From assembly GCA_002811675.1 (NCBI GenBank), contig PDIM01010258.1:38945-89081 (forward strand): DNA of 50,137 nucleotides, written 5' to 3'. This DNA comes from Ichthyosporea sp. XGB-2017a. Taxonomy: Eukaryota > Opisthokonta > Ichthyosporea. Below the pieces are notes generated by a model. The model saw only the letters and a list, made by a program, of their open reading frames with translations, had not been told where the DNA came from and did no database searches. Positions 43,042 through 50,137 of this stretch are shown one piece after another (within the stretch, counting starts at the first letter, position 1; each line of letters starts with the position of its first letter). Made by a program: the position numbers and the translations under genes.

Positions 43042-44991
43042 TCACAACGCATCAAAATGAAATAGGTGAGCCATTCTCATTTTCTCAAGTTTGTCTTCCT
43101 TCTTTTCCCTCCAATGAAAAAAAAGAACAAGAAGAGCAATGAGGCCACAGGCTCCAGCCCAAATACCAGCAATAACATTGAAAGTTCCCCAATGGTATAT
43201 ATAAGTATCAATGTTCCACTGGTCAACATCACTGGAATCAAGGGGGTTTGGTGTAATGTACAGTTGAGAGTTCGGGAGCACAGAAGGAATTCTGATAAAG
43301 GTGATTTCTTGGTCACTTTTAAAAGGTATGGCAATGAAGGCATAGTCAATATAGCTCGCAAATGTGCCAATAGTGCCAACAACATAGCCCAGAGACATGC
43401 ACAGTCCCCCGGTTTGTGCCATTTGAGTGTACATGGCGGTGACAGTAGAACCACTGCTCGAGGTAAATACGTGCTTCGCTACAACTCCAGCCTGATTTAC
43501 GCCGTAAGGTTTTGGCCTTGGGAAAGTGGGACCGGATGAGCACCACATACTACATACTCCATTCCCAGCCAAGTACTTGACAGTATAGGTAGTCTTTCCA
43601 TCATCTGGTTGGTAGAACGCTGTTTTCAGCTGCCTACCATCTGCGCCTATACCGATTACAATAACGTCCAACCAATGGTTATAGCCCAAGGACATTGCCG
43701 ACAACCCATTAACAACAGTTCCTTCAAAACTAGTGCTCGGCAGGATTGAAGCAGTCATTTTCACATTTCCATCGGTAACGGATGTTTCATACTTATATAC
43801 CGACGTAGTGTCCCCGCTTCGCATGATAGCCAGTGCGTCCATATCACCATCACGATCAATATCCACTAAAATGACTTTCATAGGAAATAAATTATCGGCC
43901 TTGGCACTATTGTACGATACAAACGACGTCTCAGTATCCATGGGGTCCCCAATAGGTACGGCATCCGCAAGCTTAAAGTTACTGTCGCCTACACAAAGCT
44001 CGTCGGCATTTCGGCAATCACTTGCTGTAAAATCAAATCCAATGCTGCAAGTTCCCTTTTGAACATTTGATAACAGCATGATCTTATTATCCTGGGAACC
44101 ATATATTATGTCGGTGCTTCCATTTTGATCAACATCACCAAAAACAAGCGACGTAGTCACTTTATCTGTCATATTATACGTTTTTTCAAGCTGAAAATAT
44201 GGATTACTAGCCGAATTCTGGGTTTCCGTTCCTCTGGCATTGTTCAACCAGATTTCCACTGCTGTATTTCCGTCATCTGTCGTAGACGCTACTACAAGGT
44301 CCGCTAAGCAGTCTCCATTCATATCGACAAACCCCACAGATGAAGCCTGCTCTGCGGTGATCTTTTTAAACGACTGTCCAGGAAAAAACTCCGTAGAAGA
44401 AAACGAATCCTTTGTTCCGATTCGGAAAGTCCTGCTACCTCCTTCAACTGAAAAAAAATCAGGAACCATATTACCATTAGCATCAAGCAAGGTCGGGGGA
44501 ATATCAGAAGAAAATTCCATCCCGGATTGTAGCTCCAGGTCACCCTCCTTCTGTAAGAGAAAAACATTTTTACAAGCATTCAGTTCCCCTTTTAGCTGAC
44601 ACACAGACACCATCAAATCTAGCCATCCGTCAACATCATAATCGGCCGGAACAAGGCCACCAATCTTATAACCATCAGTGCTAGAGCCACTAAGCAAAGA
44701 TGACAATGTTATAGAACCCGTTGATTTTCCCAGAGTCTTATATACTTCAAAACTGCCACTATCTTCCGAATACAAATAAAGTTGAATAGCTGCTTGCCCA
44801 TCAGCGGTGTAAGTCCACACAAACACGTCCGACATGCGATCATTATTAAAATCACCAATACCCACAACACCCACGTCCTCTCCAATAGGCTCTGGTGATA
44901 TCAGAGAGAGCGAAGCCGAGGCAAATCCCACTTGGCCTTGCAACACCAGGGCCCCGAAAAGCAAGAGGACCCAACCGGGAATCGGTGCCAT
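43042..44991 (-). CDS. ITFG1: ITFG1/TIP-like FG-GAP membrane glycoprotein
   Basis: Single exon, 649 residues, ATG at 44991; human ITFG1 is 612. A signal peptide (1 to about 26, ending FASA) leads into an integrin-alpha-like beta-propeller. Calcium-loop motifs of the D.(D/N).(D/N)G..D kind are visible: DFNNDRMSD (47-55), then DYDVDGWLD, DMNGDCLAD, DVDQNGSTD and DIDRDGDMD. One membrane helix lies at about 603-625, followed by a short basic tail ending AHLFHFDAL, which closely matches the conserved (R/L)FHFDA(M/L) end of animal ITFG1. The family occurs in animals, plants and protists. Animal TIP has been linked to immune modulation and RuvBL/PP2A contacts, but its ancestral role is not settled. 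The gene is tandem with the EGF giant and divergent from the coiled-coil gene. Confidence 0.93.
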   Translation of the reverse strand: MAPIPGWVLLLFGALVLQGQVGFASASLSLISPEPIGEDVGVVGIGDFNNDRMSDVFVWTYTADGQAAIQLYLYSEDSGSFEVYKTLGKSTGSITLSSLLSGSSTDGYKIGGLVPADYDVDGWLDLMVSVCQLKGELNACKNVFLLQKEGDLELQSGMEFSSDIPPTLLDANGNMVPDFFSVEGGSRTFRIGTKDSFSSTEFFPGQSFKKITAEQASSVGFVDMNGDCLADLVVASTTDDGNTAVEIWLNNARGTETQNSASNPYFQLEKTYNMTDKVTTSLVFGDVDQNGSTDIIYGSQDNKIMLLSNVQKGTCSIGFDFTASDCRNADELCVGDSNFKLADAVPIGDPMDTETSFVSYNSAKADNLFPMKVILVDIDRDGDMDALAIMRSGDTTSVYKYETSVTDGNVKMTASILPSTSFEGTVVNGLSAMSLGYNHWLDVIVIGIGADGRQLKTAFYQPDDGKTTYTVKYLAGNGVCSMWCSSGPTFPRPKPYGVNQAGVVAKHVFTSSSGSTVTAMYTQMAQTGGLCMSLGYVVGTIGTFASYIDYAFIAIPFKSDQEITFIRIPSVLPNSQLYITPNPLDSSDVDQWNIDTYIYHWGTFNVIAGIWAGACGLIALLVLFFHWREKKEDKLEKMRMAHLFHFDAL

Positions 44992-45647
44992 GACTAATTC
45001 AAACGTACTTCTTCAGAGCGGCCTATCGCGGGCAAGGTCTTATCCAGATCAAGCCAAATGTCGCCTAAGTGTACTTGTGTCTGATAGAGAGGGAGATATG
45101 AGGCCAGGCGTTTGGTTGAGTGTTTTGGATTAGTCTCTGCAAGCCACACCTCTGTGAAGGAGCGCCACTCTCTTATAGAGTATCCAGCTGATCATCATAT
45201 ATAAGTGGGGCGAGGGTTATGGCAGGGAGGGGCACCATTTATAGTCGCACTGAGGGTCTATTTCCATCCTCAGGGAGTTACTATTTATAGCAAATAGGTA
45301 GGTACCTTGGATGATGTGCCAGACTCGAAAGATATAAGACATTGCCATGTGACTGACTACGTCTACACGCTACTCTTGTCTTTACAGCAACACACTTCTG
45401 AGTTATCCTCGAGTCACTTATTCACTCGCTAACTAGCTCTCCTCATGCCTTTGAAGGCTCCCATTGTTTGGTATATTTCGCGACTATATTCCCTTCTCAT
45501 TGATGGCCTGCGATCAAAAGACTTAAACGACTCTTCTAGTTTACTGAGGACAGTTCAGCTAAATCTGTTTTGGCATAGTTTTTCCTGAAACGCAATGAGG
45601 GAAGTGTGAAGGACAGGTCTGGGGATGTCGATTTATTAAATACAATA
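44992..45647. other. Divergent promoter region between ITFG1 and the coiled-coil gene
   Basis: No coding region or RNA recognised. Candidate TATA elements are CATTTATAG (45236-45244), CTATTTATAG (45281-45290) and TATATAAG on the plus strand (45198-45205). An ATG at 45595 opens a four-codon upstream frame before the coiled-coil gene. Confidence 0.5.
45281..45290. promoter_or_regulatory. TATA-like element CTATTTATAG
   Basis: Reads CTATAAATAG toward ITFG1, 290 bases before its ATG; it is 358 bases before the coiled-coil ATG. Third intergenic copy of this 10-mer. Promoter role inferred. Confidence 0.35.
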
Positions 45648-48600
45648 ATGATAGAAAAAGGGGAAGAACTTCTTGCCCTGAAGGAAGAACTGAGCCTCGC
45701 CCGAGGTCGGGAAAAGCGGCTAGCTGAAGATCTTTCGCTGATTCAGAAACATCTCTGTAAGCGAAATGAGTTACTAGAAGAACAAAGAACTTCTTATTAT
45801 AAGGAACTGCTTATTTTGAGAGAACATCTGTACCAATCAAGCTTGGGCGGAAAAAAGTACGTGCCTGCTGAATGGGGGAGTATATTTGATGCCCAAAATC
45901 TTCAAAGACTTCATCAAAATCTCGAGAATGATTTGGAGACTGATTTAGCAATGGTTACACTCGACCAAGTCGACTCTTTAGTGAAACAAAAACTATTGAG
46001 TGAGCGTAGAAGCTTGAAAACACTCTTTTTAGCCGAAAAAAAAAAGCTTTGTAAGGAATTTGAAGATTGTAGGAAGCACCTTCAGGAAAGATATGGTCAA
46101 CTTAGCAAAGAAGCTGATGCCATATATGACTTTACCCTGGAGCAATTCAAAGGCATAGGTCCACCTTCATCGTTTGAGGACAGCAAAGGTGGATTCGGGA
46201 AAGCAGAACATAGAAACTCCTTAGTGCATGATGGTTCGGAAGCCAGGGAAGGCTCTGTTTCTGGTGACATTGAATTAAAAGACCACCCAAATTGGGAAGC
46301 CAAACAGCTAAGAGCCAACCAAGATATAGCTCGTTTAGAAGCGATGCAAAAAGCAGATATCAAAGTGTTGGTTGAGGAATTGGCATTATTGAAAACTGAG
46401 CATACTGAGCAGGAGCTGAAGTATGCGAAAGAGCTTGAGAATCGAAACAAATACATAACAAAGTTGGAAGCACGTGAAAACCATGACTTGGGACCAGAAA
46501 GTGATATGCTCAAAGCCGTCCTCAAAGAAAACCATGAAATAGAAGGAGAGTTACTTAAAATAGAGTCGGAAATGGGAGGGTTGCAATTGTTAATTGCAGA
46601 GAAGGAAGAAAAGTTGGAGAGATATTCAATGTACTATGAAGACATTATAATTAATCTTAGATCGACATGGGAAAGGCTGGCGGAGGCCATAAAATTTGAA
46701 GTTGAAGAGGACACGCTTTTTAAAAGGCTTGGAAAAGAGCTGGGAGAGACCAATAAGTCTTTGTTGATGAAAGACGAAGTAACAGACACAAATGATCTTT
46801 CTTTTGGTAATGTGCAATGCAATTCGTTTGGCCAAACCATCCAGTCCCATGAGGATTTTGAATACGTCGCCACTTCTGCCATGGCTGAGGGCTCGGCTCA
46901 AGACATTGGAATTGAACAGTTAGTATCACAAAGCGGGTCTGGAACCCTGGATCATGATACATGCTGCCATGAGAATGAAGCCACAAGAGCTCCAAGCGAG
47001 CCGGCGGTACGAAGCGACAGTCCCCCTCTTCATTTGTCAACGCAAAACGAAGAGTGCAGTAAGCAGTATGAGCCTCCTAGTGTTCCTAAAGAATATAAGA
47101 GCTCTTCAAAAGATGAGGAAAGTAGAGGAATCAGGTCCACAGCCAAGCATGAACCTATCCCCAAGGCGCCTGATGCGAACAACGAAAGTAGAGGAATCAG
47201 ATCCACAGCCAAGCATGAAGCTATCCCCAAGGCGCCTGATGCGAACAACGCACAAGAGCAACCAGAAAATAATGGATTAAATACACCAGAAAGGCCCTTT
47301 GACTCCAAGGTGAAGCCATTGCCAACTAAAAAAGCAGTAGAGAAAATCCATAGGTCATCGAATTATGACACAAAAAGGAGCTGTAGATTTCGATCACTAC
47401 CCATGTCAGAGAACCCAACGGATGAAGAGCGAATATTGCGCATCCTTGATCTCGAGCGACAGTTTGATGCCCTAGAACGGTGGATCCTACCCGACGAAGA
47501 TAAGGCTGTCTTAAAGCAGCAATTAGAGCGCAGATGGAAGAGTGAGAGCTTTTTGACGGAAAATACTATAAACTTTTCTCCACCACGGTCAGTTGTAATC
47601 TCCAATGTGAACGGATACAGAACGAACACATACAGGCAAAATTGGGTTTCTTCTGGAGAAAATATATCCCGTTCACTGTCTCTTGTGAACATGGCTTCCA
47701 AAGGCAATGAAGTGACAAAATGCCTTTTTGAGCTTGCCGAACAATACAAACTTCAGACTCAGGCAAGGACTACTGAGACCAACTCCATCAAGTCGACCCA
47801 AGCTATTCACAATTGGGCTAATCTCTTCGTCAAAGTTTTGGAAAGGCAAGGAAGAAAGGGAAGAAACGTCGTTTTACACGAAGCGGCCGAAGAGACCAAA
47901 AATATTTCTAGATATTCACTAGGAGATGCAGATGATCACTTCTTTTTTCGGAACAGGGAGGCACTTGGGTCTTACGAGGGGTGGGGTAGTACTAGTGATC
48001 CAGACCATGAATTGAACGAGAGCAGAAATGTGGTGTGTCGTACTAGCTGTATTCCAAAGGAAGATGTGAAAGATATGTCGGTGTACCAGCGATTAGATAT
48101 AAGATCTAAACAACTTATTGATACAAGAAGGATAAAGAAAATGAGAGTTGATATCGAAAAAAGGAGTAAAACTCAGAAAATACTGGCAGCAACAGGCAAA
48201 ATTGACAAGCAATATATCGAGACAGACCTGAATCTGCGAAATGGACGTCCTTGGTCGGCCCCTAGACCTGTGAATAAGCAAGGTCTCAGAAAGGAATTTT
48301 TCAATGAGTATGACTTACACGGGTCTTTACTGCAAAAACCAAAATCTGCTGCAGGTCTAGGCTTTGTGAACGTGCATAGCCATTGTAATAACGACGTTCA
48401 GAGAAGCGCTGTGCGGAACCGATCGCGAGGTCGACGTCCATCGACAGCGCCTACAGCTAGATCAAGATCTTCGAATATTCGTGGCGCATCGGAAAAGAAT
48501 CAACACGAATTAGCAACAGCATATCGCGCAACGAACATGCGTTACATAAACTCGCTAGTGGAACGAACTATCAAAGGTACTAGTACTCGCTGTACTCATG

Positions 48601-49190
48601 AGCAACACAACAAAGGTACAGCTAGTACTAGTAGGTCAGATGATCTAGTTCAAGCACAGCTGCATGCAGAGGCCGTAATTAAGCATAGCTCGGCACATGA
48701 CATGATAATTACGAGAAACTCGATATTGCAGTCGACAACAACGTACGAGTTCCATGATCACAATCAAGGAGTGCGCCACAACGTAAACGCGGATAAACCC
48801 ATTTATAAGAAGCAAATGCTTTCTGGGTATTTACCTGTGGCACGTACGTATACGGCGCTGTCTTCGACGTCTTCCAAAGCGACTGCGTCTAATTTTTCGT
48901 TCGCAAAATGTGGTATTATAACTTCAGGAAATCGAAGTCAAACAATTAGCGGCCAGCAACTGAATGCAAAGCGAGGGGGGGCATTAAATGCCGAAGAAAT
49001 GTTCGATGCAGTTTTCTTCCGAACGTCAAGGACGTCGGCGACAATTATACCGTCGTCGGGTCGTGGAGTTCACAACACAAAAAAGCGGTATAGACGGCCC
49101 TTAACTGCGCCTCCTGCTGCTGGTAGAAGGCCGCTATCAGCTCAGCCGGCCCCGCGCGCAAAGCAAATTAGATGTCTCAATAATTGCTAA
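45648..49190 (+). CDS. Long coiled-coil protein with repeated RP-x-(S/T)-A motifs, function unknown
   Basis: Single exon, 1180 residues from the first ATG at 45648; the frame is open from 45579 but only through GTG, so an upstream spliced exon is possible. Residues 1 to about 380 are mostly charged coiled coil (LLALKEELSLARGREKRLAE, LLILREHLYQ). A disordered Ser/Glu/Lys region follows with a 22-residue tandem duplication (about 491-534), then a conserved-looking helical segment (EERILRILDLERQFDALERW). The basic C-terminal third carries RPWSAP (about 866), RRPSTAP (about 928), RPLTAPP (about 1150) and RPLSAQP (about 1161). Such motifs are common in ciliary and microtubule-associated proteins, so a cytoskeletal or ciliary role is a guess. 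I recognise no named family. Confidence 0.8.
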   Translation: MIEKGEELLALKEELSLARGREKRLAEDLSLIQKHLCKRNELLEEQRTSYYKELLILREHLYQSSLGGKKYVPAEWGSIFDAQNLQRLHQNLENDLETDLAMVTLDQVDSLVKQKLLSERRSLKTLFLAEKKKLCKEFEDCRKHLQERYGQLSKEADAIYDFTLEQFKGIGPPSSFEDSKGGFGKAEHRNSLVHDGSEAREGSVSGDIELKDHPNWEAKQLRANQDIARLEAMQKADIKVLVEELALLKTEHTEQELKYAKELENRNKYITKLEARENHDLGPESDMLKAVLKENHEIEGELLKIESEMGGLQLLIAEKEEKLERYSMYYEDIIINLRSTWERLAEAIKFEVEEDTLFKRLGKELGETNKSLLMKDEVTDTNDLSFGNVQCNSFGQTIQSHEDFEYVATSAMAEGSAQDIGIEQLVSQSGSGTLDHDTCCHENEATRAPSEPAVRSDSPPLHLSTQNEECSKQYEPPSVPKEYKSSSKDEESRGIRSTAKHEPIPKAPDANNESRGIRSTAKHEAIPKAPDANNAQEQPENNGLNTPERPFDSKVKPLPTKKAVEKIHRSSNYDTKRSCRFRSLPMSENPTDEERILRILDLERQFDALERWILPDEDKAVLKQQLERRWKSESFLTENTINFSPPRSVVISNVNGYRTNTYRQNWVSSGENISRSLSLVNMASKGNEVTKCLFELAEQYKLQTQARTTETNSIKSTQAIHNWANLFVKVLERQGRKGRNVVLHEAAEETKNISRYSLGDADDHFFFRNREALGSYEGWGSTSDPDHELNESRNVVCRTSCIPKEDVKDMSVYQRLDIRSKQLIDTRRIKKMRVDIEKRSKTQKILAATGKIDKQYIETDLNLRNGRPWSAPRPVNKQGLRKEFFNEYDLHGSLLQKPKSAAGLGFVNVHSHCNNDVQRSAVRNRSRGRRPSTAPTARSRSSNIRGASEKNQHELATAYRATNMRYINSLVERTIKGTSTRCTHEQHNKGTASTSRSDDLVQAQLHAEAVIKHSSAHDMIITRNSILQSTTTYEFHDHNQGVRHNVNADKPIYKKQMLSGYLPVARTYTALSSTSSKATASNFSFAKCGIITSGNRSQTISGQQLNAKRGGALNAEEMFDAVFFRTSRTSATIIPSSGRGVHNTKKRYRRPLTAPPAAGRRPLSAQPAPRAKQIRCLNNC
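47118..47249 (+). repeat. 66-bp tandem duplication within the coiled-coil gene
   Basis: Two adjacent 66-bp copies (47118-47183 and 47184-47249) with two or three mismatches. They encode ESRGIRSTAKHE(P/A)IPKAPD plus ANN twice, in frame. A recent in-frame slippage or unequal exchange is likely. Confidence 0.95.
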
Positions 49191-50137
49191 CCGCGACGAC
49201 GTCAGCGCCCATGATCATGGCGCCCGTAGTGACGTACAGCTTCAATAATATATCATCATGCAGATGCATGCAGATCGATCCGTCATGGCATATAATCGAC
49301 ATATTGCAGGCAATCCGCGCCCGGCGCCCAGTATATATATTGCTACAGTAGTACTACTGCAGTAGTACAGCAGCTAAAAATTATAAAATAGCTACTCACA
49401 GCAAGTGTGGACGAGCGAAGCTTGTGTAAGGGATTCAGTTCTGAGAAGCATAATTTTGGGGGATGGGGGTTTTATCCAATCAGAAGGCTGCATTTATCAT
49501 ATATCCTCGAAAAAATTGACCGTCAAAAAGGGCCTGAGCTGATGAGAGAAAAACGCTACGCTGTGCTTCGCTCAATAAGCTGGCGGCGGCGCCGGCTGCG
49601 GCCCGCGGTGAATTCGGCCAGTAGTACGTGATCATCAGCTGCATGCATGCGCAGCTGGCGCTTATACATGCTAATTAATAGCTAGTAATTATATTAATAG
49701 GTCGAGAGCCGCTCGAGCTCTGCATGTAGGAATTACGCTAGCAGAATATATTAACAAATCTTATTCTTATAATTCAAATTATCTACAAAAGTTGCAAATG
49801 ATCACATAAATTAACAGTCGACTTATATTATGGGGACTGCTTTATTCCTAATTATTAATAATAGTATAATTAGTCTGCAAGGCCATAAGCTTCAGACAAA
49901 TGCGGACACAAAATAAGGGAATCAGACAATGCGTCTGTCATTGACCCTGTCAATGAAAGGTACACGTGTTAACCCTACACGTGGATCCACTAAGCAGAGC
50001 TAATCTATCGTTCTTGCTTACAAAGTTGTATCGTCAGTAGCGCTTGTCAGCGCCCCACCTCCGCCTGCAAGAGATAAGGATTCGAAAGAAACGAAGAAAC
50101 ATCCGAATACTTATATAACTCCTTTTAATCCAAAAAC
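49191..50137. other. Gene-poor, palindrome-rich right end
   Basis: No gene recognised. The sequence is dense in short self-complementary words (GATC, CATG, GTAC, CTAG, TGCA, CAGCTG, CACGTG), for example the near-palindrome CAGCTGCATGCATGCGCAGC at 49637-49656. Around 49344-49373 AGTAGTACTACTGCAGTAGT forms an inverted repeat. Three successive small stem-loops occur at 49923-49983. The gene on the right, if any, lies beyond the window. Confidence 0.5.
49923..49983. repeat. Three consecutive small stem-loops
   Basis: CAGAC/GTCTG (49923-49937), CATTGA/TCAATG with a five-base loop (49939-49955), and two CACGTG copies (49963-49968, 49978-49983) within repeated TACACGTG. The first two pairings are exact; function unknown. 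Confidence 0.6.

Noticed and set aside
49540-49560. CTGATGAG followed by GAAA, as in a hammerhead ribozyme core
   Set aside because: No stem II can form between the two elements and no matching stem III or cleavage site is visible.
49407-49631. 74-codon frame at the right end
   Set aside because: Starts with GTG, no ATG nearby, no domain, and lies in a palindrome-rich region.
1-50137. Bacterial or viral origin of the contig
   Set aside because: Spliceosomal introns, AATAAA signals and exclusively eukaryotic gene families argue against it.

Overview
This window is nuclear DNA of a unicellular, probably flagellated, eukaryote. Three genes carry short GT-AG introns (90, 102 and 97 bp), one with a perfect TACTAAC branch site. 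There are no operon-like gene clusters, and all recognisable products are eukaryotic: a CRL4 substrate receptor, a kinesin, a CatSper channel, VPS13B, a Dam1-like kinetochore protein and an ITFG1/TIP homologue. Introns are rare, and two enormous exons (13.5 kb and 15.4 kb) fill more than half of the window. The lineage cannot be fixed from sequence alone. An intron-poor flagellate such as a stramenopile (labyrinthulomycete-like) is one possibility, and an early-branching opisthokont relative is another, because AIMP2, Dam1 and CatSper all occur here.

Layout. 0.3-3.5 kb (+): DCAF12 homologue with a large low-complexity insertion. 4.1-5.1 kb (+): AIMP2-like scaffold of the tRNA-synthetase complex. 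5.3-7.1 kb (-): kinesin-13/KIF24-like motor with a C-terminal SAM/Pointed-like domain, sharing an upstream region with a divergent CatSper channel gene (7.7-9.06 kb, +). 9.09-23.4 kb (-): VPS13B lipid-transfer protein, whose stop codon lies only 32 bp from the CatSper stop. 24.0-24.7 kb (-): Dam1-domain protein. 25.4-26.1 kb (-): serine-rich protein with a C-terminal membrane anchor. 26.6-42.1 kb (-): a single-exon 5139-residue membrane-anchored EGF-repeat protein. 43.0-45.0 kb (-): ITFG1/TIP. 45.6-49.2 kb (+): long coiled-coil protein of unknown function. The last kilobase holds no recognised gene and is rich in short palindromes.

The genes do not form one pathway. Themes that recur are microtubules and cilia (kinesin, Dam1-like, CatSper, possibly the coiled-coil protein), membranes and lipid transfer (VPS13B) and the cell surface (EGF giant, ITFG1). 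The most unusual items are: the EGF giant, built from about eight ~1.6-kb super-repeats with a 99.6%-identical 824-bp patch shared by two non-adjacent units and a C-terminal MABP/beta-prism-like domain; the Dam1 domain joined to a putative winged helix; the kinesin joined to a SAM-like domain; and an AIMP2 in a protist.
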